Source: Zelonia costaricensis (lineage: Eukaryota; Euglenozoa; Kinetoplastea; Trypanosomatida; Trypanosomatidae). Taken from it: a DNA stretch of 31,842 bases. The notes below the pieces were generated by a model, which searched no databases, was not told the DNA's origin, and was given only the letters and a program-made list of their open reading frames with translations. The stretch is taken from NCBI GenBank assembly GCA_030849075.1, contig JASAOO010003247.1:1-31842 (forward strand), given 5' to 3'. Position numbers and translations under genes: made by a program. Position 1 is the first letter of the stretch. Every line of letters starts with the position of its first letter. This document shows, one piece after another, positions 8,672 to 17,908 of this stretch.

Positions 8672-9151
8672 TCACGTGTTTCGTTCCATGCCGGACTGCA
8701 CTGTTGCCGTGTAGCAGTTGTAGCACATGCGGTAGTCCCAGTTGTCGTCCTTGATCGCCACGAGCGCGCTGCGCACCGGGTAGCCGCAGCGGTAGCACGC
8801 GAAGGTTTCGCGCTTGCCGCCCATCTGATAGAGCTGGAGGGAGCCGCGCTTCTGCCACGCGTACATGGCCTTGTCGGCGCGGGGTTCGCCAAAGGTGAAG
8901 TCCTCGCTCGGCCGTGCGCGCGCGTCGCCGGGGAGGTGGGCGTAGCGCTGATGTTCACGCTGATGGGTCGGGGAGGCGGTCTGCAGCGCTGGGGCGACGC
9001 GGCGATGAAGCTGGTGGTGCCCGGCGGGAAACTGAAACGTCTTTCGCTTGTGGAACTGCGGCCCGGTGAAGTGCTTCTGCCGGATGCTCTTGGCCGCGGT
9101 GCGGCGGAGCAGAAAGCTGCCGAGGCCACCCTTGATACCACCGCCCGGCAT
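8672..9151 (-). CDS. Small basic protein with CxxC-x20-CxxC zinc-ribbon-like pair; possibly mitochondrial
   Basis: This 159-residue protein is of a family I do not recognise. Residues 1-65 contain no Asp or Glu and many Arg/Lys/His, consistent with a mitochondrial presequence or an RNA-binding basic region. The C-terminal part has cysteines C119, C122, C143 and C146 in the pattern C-x2-C-x20-C-x2-C, with aromatic residues around them (FACYRCGY and WDYRMCYNCY), which suggests a bound zinc. A small basic size, a probable import signal and a zinc ribbon recall accessory mitochondrial ribosomal or RNA-processing proteins of kinetoplastids, but this is only a suggestion. The ATG at 9151 is the first AUG in the probable leader; the reading frame upstream is Pro/Ser-rich low complexity. 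It is probably a real gene because conserved-looking sequence ends cleanly at the stop. Confidence 0.75.
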   Translation of the reverse strand: MPGGGIKGGLGSFLLRRTAAKSIRQKHFTGPQFHKRKTFQFPAGHHQLHRRVAPALQTASPTHQREHQRYAHLPGDARARPSEDFTFGEPRADKAMYAWQKRGSLQLYQMGGKRETFACYRCGYPVRSALVAIKDDNWDYRMCYNCYTATVQSGMERNT

Positions 9152-9322
9152 GGCCAGCGGGGGAGCCGAGGGGGGGTGAGGTGGGGCCGGAAGGACGGGC
9201 CGATGAAGGGGGATGATGATATTCGTCAGAGGGACGTCAGCAAATGACGGGTGATGTGTGGGTGGGGGGAAGAGAAGAAAAAAAGAGCTTATGTGAAGGG
9301 GCCACCAGCCACTCGGGCGGCC

Positions 9323-9324
9323 CT
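9323..9324 (-). promoter_or_regulatory. Candidate spliced-leader acceptor AG for CxxC gene
   Basis: A C/T-rich minus-strand stretch (complement of about 9330-9368) ends in CATCTAAAG at this AG. The leader would be about 171 nt with no AUG before 9151. The longer pyrimidine tract downstream (complement of 9256-9287) has no usable AG after it. It might instead serve the AG at 9287-9288, which overlaps its edge. Confidence 0.3.
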
Positions 9325-10086
9325 TTAGATGTGTGGGAGGTGGCAGGGGGTAGAGGGAGGGGGCGCCTGTCTCTGCACACTGATCGAGTGGCGTGAAGGT
9401 GCGGAGCCGGAGAAATGAAGTGGGGAGGAAGGGGAGGGGGGGGGGGGAGGAGACGACAGATGGGAGAGGCAGTAGTGGGGGACGCCACTGGTGCGCATGT
9501 GTGCCGTGCCGTCCCAATGCTCGCTGCAGCAAGCGTCGATGCAGGCAGCACTTTTCCGCAAGCAGCGACGTGACGCCCCTTCCAAGCGGTTTGTCCTTCT
9601 CTTCGTTCTCGTGGAGTTGGGGCGCGGGACCCGCAGCGGCAAGGCTGACACACGCACACACGCCCGAAAAAACGGGGCTATGAAGAGAAGTGCCAGCCTC
9701 AGCTGATGGTCCATCACCACGGCTTTACTCTCTCGTGGGCGTGCGACTTGACTTCATGTCCTGTTTTTCGAAGGCGAGGAGAAGAGCAACAGCAAGCCCC
9801 CGACTCGAACATGAGAAGCGTGTGATCCGCCCAACACGACGTGCACAACGGCGATTCTCTCCGTTTTTCTTGTTGTCCACTTGCCCACCACACGCACAAC
9901 GTAACTGCGCAGAGCTCCTCAGCAGAAGCAAACCTCGCACACGAAGCGGCGTGTGTGAAGTTCCACTCAAACACACACTCACCCAAACACACACACACAG
10001 ACACACGAAAGGTCCACGTCCACGCACGCACAGACGCGCCGATACAAGAACACACAAACAGGAATACAAGCCCGGTTGAACCCAAA

Positions 10087-10118
10087 CACACTCACACACA
10101 AACACACACACACACACG
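10087..10118. repeat. CA-rich microsatellite downstream of PEX12
   Basis: CA units with interruptions, in the probable PEX12 3' UTR. Further CA-rich sequence extends back to about 9966. Confidence 0.95.
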
Positions 10119-10172
10119 CGTCATCTCCGTTTCTCTATCTCCTTCTCACTCTTTCTCTCTCCATTGCCCCCT

Positions 10173-11567
10173 TCAGCACTCGAAGATACGCCGGATCTGA
10201 TCCATGCCCATGATCTGCTGGGTGACGGGGCAGCAGTGGTGCTCCCGCACGAAGCCCTGCAGACACGGGTAGCACCCCACAATCCCGCTGACGAGGCCGA
10301 CGGCGGCATTAGTGACACGCTTATGACACACCGGGCACTCCCCCGGCTTGGGCACGGTGCTGCGGTCCTCCGGCAACGGCACATCCGCGCCGAGCACCGG
10401 CGGCGGCGGGATCGGCAAACCCTCGGCCCGGATCACACTCGGCGACGCGGCGCCGTCGGCGTTGCGGGTGAGGTCGAGCAGGCGGAAGCCGCAGAACACG
10501 AGGATGAGCACCACACGCGCAACGAGCAGCGCGCGCTGCGCCCGCGGGCTGGGCGCGAGGGAGTCCTCCGGGGTGCTGCGGCGCACCGCGATGCCGAAGA
10601 TGCGGTGCAGCGGGGAGGTGTACGGGGTGAGCTCGAGCAGGAAGCAGAGCAGATAGAAGAAGCGGGAGCCCTGCTTCACGACGTGGTAGGCCGGGTACAC
10701 GTACTCGGCGAGAAGGCGGAGCAGCCGGGCACGGTGGGGGTAGCGGTAGGCGTACGCCTCGCGCATCGCCACGGCGTCCACCGAGGTGTCGGTGTTGCGG
10801 ACGTACCACTGCTCTGCCTTGCGCTCCAGGTACGGCTTCAGCGTCAGGAGGAAGAGCGAGACGATCTTGTTGCGGCGGCTGAGGGACTTGAACCGCAGGT
10901 ACCCGTACGGGGCGTGCTCGGCCTTGAGCAGCTCCGCGGAGCTGAGCTGCGCCAGGGCAGCGCTGTCACCTTCACCCCCCATCGCCGCCCTCGCGTCGGA
11001 CACGATGGCGTCCATGAGCGGAGTGGCGGCTGCGGCTGTTGCTGTAGCTGCTGCTGCAGCGGGCGCCTCGCTCATGAGGTCGCCGGCAGTCGGCGCATCG
11101 GCGTGCACGCGCAGCTGCGACGAGGCGCCGTTGTTGATGAAGTTCATCGCCCGCTCCTCGGGCGTCGTCACGGGGGACGGGCCGAGCAACAGCCAGCGGA
11201 GGTAGCGGCCGCGAGCACCCGGGATCGTGGCACCGGTGCCCGACGACGAGGATGAGGTCGTGAGCGCGGGGGCCGCGGCCAGGGGCCCGTCGAGCTCTCC
11301 GCGGCGCAGAGCGAAAATCATCTCCGAGAAGGTCGTGTCCGCGTGCTCGAGCAGCAGGCGCTCGAGCAGGCCGGAGATGACCAGGTAGATTTCATCGGTC
11401 CACGGCAGCAGCCCCGCTGCGCGGTCGCTATTCTCAGCCAGCAGGGTGTGCGCGAACTGGAAGGCCTTGTGCATGGACTGGTTGATGGTTGTCGTGAACT
11501 GCACCTCCACCACGGTCGGCAGTGGCGAGGAGGTGTTCACCTGCGACAGGAGGTTGCTCTCGAACAT
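10173..11567 (-). CDS. PEX12: Peroxisomal/glycosomal biogenesis factor PEX12 (RING-type E3 component)
   Basis: PEX12, with PEX2 and PEX10, forms the membrane ubiquitin-ligase and retrotranslocation channel that recycles the import receptor PEX5. In trypanosomatids this would sit in the glycosome membrane. The 464-residue protein shows the family layout: an N-terminal PTVVEV...TDEIYLVISGLLERLLLEH...TTFSEMIFALRRG region (residues 18-90), a Pex2/Pex12 core with RRNKIVSLFLLTLKPYLERK (231-250), a SPLHRIFGIAVRR segment (318-330), hydrophobic stretches at about 301-312 and 346-362, and a C-terminal reduced RING with C411, C414, C432, C435 and C445/C446 before PVT. The incomplete cysteine set is normal for PEX12, which binds a single zinc. 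It is longer than human PEX12 (359 residues) because of an Ala/Ser/Thr-rich insert at about 95-205. The ATG at 11567 sits in CACC-ATG context and is the first AUG after a strong acceptor. Confidence 0.92.
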   Translation of the reverse strand: MFESNLLSQVNTSSPLPTVVEVQFTTTINQSMHKAFQFAHTLLAENSDRAAGLLPWTDEIYLVISGLLERLLLEHADTTFSEMIFALRRGELDGPLAAAPALTTSSSSSGTGATIPGARGRYLRWLLLGPSPVTTPEERAMNFINNGASSQLRVHADAPTAGDLMSEAPAAAAATATAAAATPLMDAIVSDARAAMGGEGDSAALAQLSSAELLKAEHAPYGYLRFKSLSRRNKIVSLFLLTLKPYLERKAEQWYVRNTDTSVDAVAMREAYAYRYPHRARLLRLLAEYVYPAYHVVKQGSRFFYLLCFLLELTPYTSPLHRIFGIAVRRSTPEDSLAPSPRAQRALLVARVVLILVFCGFRLLDLTRNADGAASPSVIRAEGLPIPPPPVLGADVPLPEDRSTVPKPGECPVCHKRVTNAAVGLVSGIVGCYPCLQGFVREHHCCPVTQQIMGMDQIRRIFEC

Positions 11568-11619
11568 GGTGCCAGTGATGTCGAATGAGGTGGGAGTGAG
11601 GGGGTGAAGGGGGGGGGGG

Positions 11620-11621
11620 CT
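11620..11621 (-). promoter_or_regulatory. Spliced-leader acceptor AG for PEX12
   Basis: The minus strand carries an almost unbroken pyrimidine tract (complement of about 11622-11654) ending TTTCTTTGTTTCCAG at this AG. The leader would be 52 nt, pyrimidine-rich, with the PEX12 ATG as first AUG. This is the clearest trans-splice site in the window. Confidence 0.6.
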
Positions 11622-12503
11622 GGAAACAAAGAAAACGAGAAAGAAAGGAGAAGTTCTCCTGTTGTCCGTTACTTCTTTTGATGTTGGCCGCGGGCGCGTG
11701 CGCGTGTGGGTGGGTTGGGCGGTGGTGGCTATGGATCGGCTTGCGCCGCGAGATTTGCAGAGGAGGGCAGCGGCAGGTGGGGTGGGGAGGAGGGAGGGGC
11801 GGGCACTGCGTGAAGGCGAAGGAAGAGGAGAAGGAGAGGGGGTGTGTTCTGCGCGGATGAGTGAGTGTGGGGTTGTGCTTCGACGGGGATAGCTGAAACC
11901 CAGAACCATTTCCGGGGAGAGGGGAGGAAGAGTTGACGCTGGTTGGAGATGGTTGCCGAGGTGTTGGCCAGGGACCGTACATTCGGGAAGGAGGGAGAGA
12001 GGCGCTCGAGTGACACTGTCTGGTGTTGTGATACGCGAGCCCGTGGTGATGCACTTCCAAAGCTCCCGCGACGAACACCAATTTCTGTCGTTGGTGCCTC
12101 TTGTCCCCCCTCCCTCCCCACCCTCCCCGGTCACCACCAGCGCAACTGCGACGAGGCAGTGACGTGCGTTGGGTTCGGCTGTGTCAGTCGCTGCTCATGT
12201 TCGGCGTTCCATTTCCCAGGTCCTATCCGTTATTGAAGGTGCAAAGCACATGCGCACAGAGACACACACACAAAAAAAAAAGAAAGAGAGAGAGAGAGTA
12301 GCCGAGAAGGGCGAAAAGCAAGGGCGTGCGCTTGTCTGTGGGGTTCTCTATATATATAACGCATTCCGGGCCCATCTTGTACAGGCGGCACACTCGTGCC
12401 GCGCCATGGCCCTGTCTGTAGGAGGACGAAAAGGCGTGGTAGGCGCGCGGGGAAGGAGCACGGGGCATGCAGGCCACCGTCACTTGCCCCCCTCCCCCTC
12501 CCC

Positions 12504-12547
12504 CACACGCACACGCACACGCACACGCACACACGTACACACACGCA
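12504..12547. repeat. ACACGC hexamer array
   Basis: Four or more ACACGC units, then mixed ACAC/GTAC. The array lies 17 bp downstream of the MAU2-like stop codon. Confidence 0.9.
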
Positions 12548-12563
12548 GTATCTCTCGCCCCTC

Positions 12564-15500
12564 CTATGGAAAGCAGTACTCCGCGGTTCCTGGTAGCCAG
12601 CCAAGCACGCGCCGGAGCTGCTGTACCGCCGCTCCACGATGCCACCCGGCGTGGGCCCCACTCGCAGCGGTGCCGTTGCCACAGAGGTCGTGCAACACCT
12701 GGCTTGCCCACCACTCCCGCAGCCGCACCCCAGCGTTCGCGAGCGATGACGACGACAGAGGCGCCATTGATGTTGCTGCTGTTGATGTTGCCGTGCTGAC
12801 TGGGTCGGTCACACCGGCTGCCCCTTCTCCTGCACCCCATAGGGGGACGCCACCCACCCCGGCGATGGCGAGAGAGGCGAGGGCCGTGCAGCTGCAGCGC
12901 AGCGCGAGCTGCTCCGCAACCCGGCGCGTGCGAGTCGCGCCTCCGTCCACTGGCGAAGCCCCTGTGGGATGGCTCGAGACGGCATCGACGTCGAGCGACG
13001 CGTACGCGTTCGCCAGCAGCGCCAAGCCGTCCGCCACGTGCGGGTGCAGCAGCCCCAGGTGCTGCTTCGCGTAGTGCGTCGCCTCCTTCAACTCGCGCGC
13101 CGCCGCCGGCTCGTCCCTATCGGCGTAGAGTAGCATGGCCCCTCGCAGGAGGCGCAGCAGTACCACGTTCTGCGGTGTCCACGCCACGGCACCCACCGCA
13201 GCGCCCGGGCTGGCTGCCATGGCGGTGTTGTGGGCGTCGTAGTGGTGGAGAAGAACGTCAAGCATGCGCTGCAGCGCGTCGCTGGCGCGGTGGCGCTGCG
13301 AAGGCGGCGCGGGCCTCGTGTGCGCCCCGCTGGGCGGCGACGTCTGCATGGGTGGGCTGAGCACGGAGGAGCAGTTGGCGCCCACGGTGGCCGTCCCGGC
13401 AGCGGCGTACGCGTCGTCCGACTCCGCCTCTTGCTTGACGGCCACCTTCACCACGCCGCTCCTGCTGCCACCCACTCCGTCTGTGGAACAGTCCTGCATC
13501 TCGAGCGTAGCCGGCCTTCCGGCCACATCGGGCGCAGCGCCACTGTCATCGCCGCCGCTGCCGCTGCCCTCCTTCGACTCCGCCTTCACGACGCCGCGTC
13601 CAGCAGCGCCAACGCCCATGACGGCCGGCTCGAGTTGAATGCGCTGCATCTCCATGGGCAGCGTCGCGTGTCGACTGCGCAGCGTCGGCGTGCTGGTCGG
13701 CGTGGTGGTCAAGCTCTCGAGTCGCGCCGCCCGCCGCTGTTGGTCTTCCACGGTGCTGTTCAGCGTCGTCGTGGCGTGCGAGGGGGAGGGCAGCGGCGGG
13801 CACGGTGGGGACAGGTTGACGTTCACGTTTGTCCGCGGCAGCGGGGAGTGTGGCGCTGCGGGCTGCGGCGGAGAGCGGTGAAGGCGGCGCGCGGTTAACG
13901 CGGCTGGCTGCTGCGGGTAGCGCGTGTGATTCGACGAGAGCGGCAGCGGGGAGGACGTAGGACTGCGTCCGCCCCCGTCGGTCCACACGAGCTCCTCCCC
14001 GCCGTGGACAAGCTGGAAGACGACCCACGCCTTCAGCAGGTAGACGAGCAGCAGCAGCGATGGGGGCGTGTGCAGCGTTGTGCACGACGCCCGCTCCGCG
14101 GCGAGGAGGTGGAGGTAGGGAAGGCCGACGTCGTGCGCCAACGTCACTTCCTCCGCCGGAGATATCGCAAACGCGTGCTCGTGTGGGGTGCCTGCAGAAG
14201 TGGACCCAATGCCGTCGATGCCTTGTCCAAGGGCACCAGCGAGCCCTTCCAAGGCCTGCGGCGACGACGACGTCGTCGTGCCGGAGTCGTCCACGGCCGA
14301 CCAGCCGCGCGCGAAAGCGGCGAGCGCCTCGAAGGCACTGCTGTCCAGCTGCTGCCCATCCCCATCGCGACTGACTGCGGCGGGAGCCCCAACCTCGTCC
14401 ACGAGCCCGCGCAGCTGCCCGAGCCGCGGCTGCCGCGCAGAACGTCCCCCAGGCGGGGCCGGCAGCTGCCGCAGACTCAAGCACGTCGCCACGCACGCGA
14501 GGAGGAGGTGCATCTCAGGCAGCAGCGTCTGCTTGGCGTGGCGGTGAAACACGCGCGTGAACTGCTGGGCCTCGCGCAGGTGGTGCACCGCGCGCACCAC
14601 CGAGAGCTGCGTGAGGTGGCAGCGAGCCATCGTCAGCAAGGCGGCGGCTTTGATGTGGACGAGGCAGCGCAGCTGCACGGGCGCCGCACACTGCAGCTGG
14701 TCCGCGAGGAGGCACGACATCGTGGCCGCACTGCGGGAAGGACCGTAGCGTGGTCCAGTGGCACTTCCATCGGTGGGGTCGCCCGCCAACGCGGGGCTGG
14801 TCGAGCCGCCGGCGATGCCACCCCACGTGTTGCCAGTCAGCTTCAGCATCTCGGCGTCGAGCGTGAAGAGGAGCCGGGCCATGAGCCGCTCCGCGTGCTG
14901 CAGCCCACTGCGGAGAATCGGAATCGCTGGCACGGCCACGCCACCGGCGGTGGGCGGGAGGATGGAGCCCGGCGTGCCGGCCACCACGGCTGCACCACCC
15001 ACCCCACCACCCCCGCTGGCACCAGCCGCCTGTGACGACGCAGCAGAGGGGCTGGATGCTGGGTTGGTGGCCGACGCGGTGGCGGCGACCTGCATAAGCG
15101 CCGTGCACAGCTCCACGTAGAGCTGCAGGACGTGGCGCACGCCAGGCAGCACCCAGCTCCACGACGCCGGCGGCTGCAGCTCCGACGAACTCAAGGCGGG
15201 TGCAGCGTCAGTAGAGCCCTCTGAGCGACTACGCTTACAGGAATCGGGGACGTCGGCTTCCACTTTTCCCGACGGCGGCGAAGCGTGCGGCGGCCCGGTC
15301 GATGCCGGCAACCCATGACCCAACTCCCGCTGGAGGCGCAGCACAAACGTGAAGTTGTCGCGCAAGCCCATCTCCATCAGACCCCACAGCAGCAACACTT
15401 CGTGCACCGCAACACCACCCGCCGCCGCCGCCGCAGCAGCAGCAGCTCCGCGGCCACCATGCGCCACCGGCTCGTACCCCGCCCCGCTCACACGCCAGCA

Positions 15501-17828
15501 CGGCCGCGACCGGAACACGTGCGTGAGCGGTGCCTCTGTCTTGACGCGCTTGACATCACGCGCCTCCAGCCCAGCAGCGGACGCTCCGTCGTGCGGGGCA
15601 AAGATGAAGGCGCAGAGGCGAGCGTGTTCAAGCGCGCGGCGAACCGGGTCGCGGAGTGTCGCCGACACGTCCGCCAGCTCGGCGGTGGACACTACACCGG
15701 GCGTGGCTTGCTGGCGGCCCGCCGCGTCACTGATAAATGCCTGATAGCCTGCATCGCGCCGGTACTGCGCCACGAAGCGCGCCTCCACTTCCTCGATGCC
15801 GTGAGGTGGCGAGCGCGCGGAGCTGCGTGGGCCGTTGTGCAGAGCCGCGACGAGCTCCACGGCGGAGGGCGTGCGTGGCGGCACCGCGGCGGCGGCGGCG
15901 TTGGTGGGTGACTGGTACAGCATGTACACGTGGCTGAGGCTATGCAGCACACCGAGCACCTCAGCGGCGAGGCGCATGTCAAAGCTTGTGGCGTGTGCGC
16001 GGTGCGGGTGCCGCTGGTGGTTCATCGCGCGCAGGGCGCAGAGACAGAACGGACTGAGCTGCTGGCGCACCAGCCGCAACTGCTCCCGCACCTCCATCGT
16101 GGTGGTCGCACGCTCTGTCTTTTCTCCGTCGTCCTCGGCGTCCCTGCCCCCGTCCTCGTCCGATGCGTCGTCCCCACCCTCTTCTTCGCCGATCCACTGC
16201 ACCACCGTCATGTACGCCCGCGATGCGCGGTGGAGCTCTTGCACGCCCTCTTGATAGCGCCGGTAGTGTTGTCGTAGGTCGTGCCCGTGGGAGGGCAGCG
16301 ACGGGGGTGGCGCGTCGAGGGCCTGTGGAGCAGCCGCCGCCACAACGCCGTTCAAGCCACTGTGCAGGACGGGCGTGAAGGCATCTGTGGCTGCTGCTGC
16401 TGCGGCGGCGGCGGCACCACCACCACCCGCAGCAGCACCCGCCGGCAGCGGCGTTGGTGGGGGCAGTGTGCCGCAGCTCTGCAGAATCGCCAGGTGCACC
16501 TTGCACTCCTCCACCTGCACCAGTGCCGCGCAGGCGCGGGCCTCCTCTTCGATCAGTCGCGCCATGACTGCCTCGAAGCCCGGCAGCGTGGCCAGGTGCG
16601 GCAGTACTGGCGAGGGTGTGGGTGGCGGCGGCTCGGCTGCCCCGCCATTGGGGTTCGTTACAGCGGTGCGTGGGGGCTGCCAGCGCAGCTGCAAGTCCTC
16701 CCAGAGGAGCCGCACACTGCGAGCCCGTGCCGCGGCGTCGCAGAGGTTCTGCGCCAGCCAGCGACGCGCCTCGGCGAGGCACTGAAGCGCGCGCTTGTGC
16801 TGATGTCGCCGGTGGCACACAGTCGCCTGCAGCACATGCGCCCGTACGACGAGGCCGACGGCGATCGTGATCGTCTCGCTTGCCGCACCGAACTGCAGAG
16901 CCGCCGTCGCCGTCGCGGAGGCGCCGCGGATGCCGTTGTTGGCTGACTCATCAACCCCGGTGTGGTGGGGGCCTTCGTCTGACACAGGCCACGACAGCCC
17001 AAATGGCAGCCGTGGCCAGGCTAGCGCGGCCACGGCGGCGGGGTTGAGAAAGTACATGCTGGCGCCCCTCGCCTGCACCCCCGCGCCATCGAGTACATCT
17101 GTGGCCCGCTGCGTGTCGGTGGCGCTGCTGCCGCGGCGCGTGGCCGCCGTCGCTGCCGCTGCACTCACGGACGGTGCCCCGGCGACGGCGGAGGCCTTGC
17201 GGCTCACGTCCGCCACCTCACGCACCACGTCGTCGAGCGAGTACGCGGAGGCTGAGATGCCGTCGTGTGCGCTTCCCTTGACGGGCACACCTCTGACGTT
17301 GTGCTGCTGCTGCGGCGGCTGTGGTGGTGCCGGTGGGGATTGGGCGTACGACGGTGCTGCGTCGGGGGCGTGCGAGAGGGCCGAGCTGGCAAAGACGGGC
17401 GACAGCACCTGCTCGGCGAGCTCCAGCGCCTCCAGCCCAGCGGCTCGGCTCAGCGTGTGAGTCGATGGCGGCAATGGCAGTGTTGCCGCCTCTGGTGAGT
17501 CCGAGCGGCGAGGAAGCGCCACTGGGACATCGGCGTAGAGAAGGTACTCGGCCGCACGCAGGCGTGTGACGAGCTCCTCGCACTTCCACTCCGCGTCGAA
17601 CGCCGTCGCGTAGAGCGGCAGCCCTGCTGCCGTTGACGTCGTACCGGCAGTGGGTGCTGTGGCTGCGGCTGCCGCGGTGCCCATCCCACTCGCACCGCGC
17701 AGCACAGCCGGTGGGTGCGTCAGAACATGATGCAGAAGCAGGAACGCGTGCAGCGGCTGCCCGTGCTGAACGGCAAGGTCCTCTGCGAGTCCCCACACAC
17801 TCACCAGGAAGCTCCTGCTGTCGTGCAT
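12564..17828 (-). CDS. Large helical-repeat (TPR-like) protein; candidate divergent cohesin loader subunit SCC4/MAU2
   Basis: This 1754-residue protein consists of amphipathic helical pairs separated by long Ala/Ser/Gly/Pro-rich inserts. Its start, SFLVSVWGLAEDLAVQHGQP (6-25) then a Leu-rich helix, resembles the first helices of MAU2/SCC4 (LLGFAEHF type). Near the end, a helix at about 1552-1572, LKEATHYAKQHLG (1580-1592) and LALLANAYASLDV (1602-1614) resemble MAU2's last TPRs. VRLREWWASQVLHDLCGNG (1701-1719) followed by an Ala/His-rich helix resembles its terminal WSSALLRDL...CGNA segment. Other helical blocks lie at about 323-383, 580-625, 1043-1118 and 1233-1275; an acidic insert sits near 545-570. 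MAU2 works with SCC2/NIPBL to load cohesin on chromatin. The protein is nearly three times the usual length (about 610 residues in human), mostly because of inserts. The ATG at 17828 is the first AUG after a strong acceptor. That it is a gene is certain; the family call is by eye only. An alternative is another TPR scaffold, such as an APC/C subunit. Confidence 0.85.
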   Translation of the reverse strand: MHDSRSFLVSVWGLAEDLAVQHGQPLHAFLLLHHVLTHPPAVLRGASGMGTAAAAATAPTAGTTSTAAGLPLYATAFDAEWKCEELVTRLRAAEYLLYADVPVALPRRSDSPEAATLPLPPSTHTLSRAAGLEALELAEQVLSPVFASSALSHAPDAAPSYAQSPPAPPQPPQQQHNVRGVPVKGSAHDGISASAYSLDDVVREVADVSRKASAVAGAPSVSAAAATAATRRGSSATDTQRATDVLDGAGVQARGASMYFLNPAAVAALAWPRLPFGLSWPVSDEGPHHTGVDESANNGIRGASATATAALQFGAASETITIAVGLVVRAHVLQATVCHRRHQHKRALQCLAEARRWLAQNLCDAAARARSVRLLWEDLQLRWQPPRTAVTNPNGGAAEPPPPTPSPVLPHLATLPGFEAVMARLIEEEARACAALVQVEECKVHLAILQSCGTLPPPTPLPAGAAAGGGGAAAAAAAAATDAFTPVLHSGLNGVVAAAAPQALDAPPPSLPSHGHDLRQHYRRYQEGVQELHRASRAYMTVVQWIGEEEGGDDASDEDGGRDAEDDGEKTERATTTMEVREQLRLVRQQLSPFCLCALRAMNHQRHPHRAHATSFDMRLAAEVLGVLHSLSHVYMLYQSPTNAAAAAVPPRTPSAVELVAALHNGPRSSARSPPHGIEEVEARFVAQYRRDAGYQAFISDAAGRQQATPGVVSTAELADVSATLRDPVRRALEHARLCAFIFAPHDGASAAGLEARDVKRVKTEAPLTHVFRSRPCWRVSGAGYEPVAHGGRGAAAAAAAAAGGVAVHEVLLLWGLMEMGLRDNFTFVLRLQRELGHGLPASTGPPHASPPSGKVEADVPDSCKRSRSEGSTDAAPALSSSELQPPASWSWVLPGVRHVLQLYVELCTALMQVAATASATNPASSPSAASSQAAGASGGGGVGGAAVVAGTPGSILPPTAGGVAVPAIPILRSGLQHAERLMARLLFTLDAEMLKLTGNTWGGIAGGSTSPALAGDPTDGSATGPRYGPSRSAATMSCLLADQLQCAAPVQLRCLVHIKAAALLTMARCHLTQLSVVRAVHHLREAQQFTRVFHRHAKQTLLPEMHLLLACVATCLSLRQLPAPPGGRSARQPRLGQLRGLVDEVGAPAAVSRDGDGQQLDSSAFEALAAFARGWSAVDDSGTTTSSSPQALEGLAGALGQGIDGIGSTSAGTPHEHAFAISPAEEVTLAHDVGLPYLHLLAAERASCTTLHTPPSLLLLVYLLKAWVVFQLVHGGEELVWTDGGGRSPTSSPLPLSSNHTRYPQQPAALTARRLHRSPPQPAAPHSPLPRTNVNVNLSPPCPPLPSPSHATTTLNSTVEDQQRRAARLESLTTTPTSTPTLRSRHATLPMEMQRIQLEPAVMGVGAAGRGVVKAESKEGSGSGGDDSGAAPDVAGRPATLEMQDCSTDGVGGSRSGVVKVAVKQEAESDDAYAAAGTATVGANCSSVLSPPMQTSPPSGAHTRPAPPSQRHRASDALQRMLDVLLHHYDAHNTAMAASPGAAVGAVAWTPQNVVLLRLLRGAMLLYADRDEPAAARELKEATHYAKQHLGLLHPHVADGLALLANAYASLDVDAVSSHPTGASPVDGGATRTRRVAEQLALRCSCTALASLAIAGVGGVPLWGAGEGAAGVTDPVSTATSTAATSMAPLSSSSLANAGVRLREWWASQVLHDLCGNGTAASGAHAGWHRGAAVQQLRRVLGWLPGTAEYCFP

Positions 17829-17906
17829 AGGGGGAACGAAAGAAAAGAAATATAAGAACGGCGAATAGAAGACCGATGCGTGGAACGCGTCACACGGCAG
17901 GTGCGT

Positions 17907-17908
17907 CT
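17907..17908 (-). promoter_or_regulatory. Spliced-leader acceptor AG for the MAU2-like gene
   Basis: The minus strand reads CTCCCTTTTCTCCTTCTCCT and then CCTTGCGATCGTTAAG ending at this AG. The 5' UTR would be about 78 nt and the ATG at 17828 is the first AUG in it. Confidence 0.5.

Larger units (their letters stand above)
9152..10172. other. Spacer between PEX12 and CxxC gene, no gene seen
   Basis: It contains CA-rich arrays (about 9966-10118), a G-run near 9435-9450 and a purine block at 9256-9287. The latter is a long pyrimidine tract in the transcribed sense, but no AG lies between it and the ATG at 9151. No frame looks like a protein. Confidence 0.5.
11568..12563. other. Spacer between the MAU2-like gene and PEX12, no gene seen
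   Basis: It holds the PEX12 trans-splice region near 11620-11660, a purine-rich stretch at 11755-11845, an A-run with a GA-run (about 12270-12297), a TA run (12349-12358) and an (ACACGC)n array at about 12504-12547. No protein-like frame was seen. Confidence 0.55.

Noticed and set aside
12349..12358. TATATATATA run, TATA-box-like
   Set aside because: Protein genes in trypanosomatids are transcribed polycistronically without TATA promoters, and the run is on the plus strand with no gene after it. Probably a short microsatellite.
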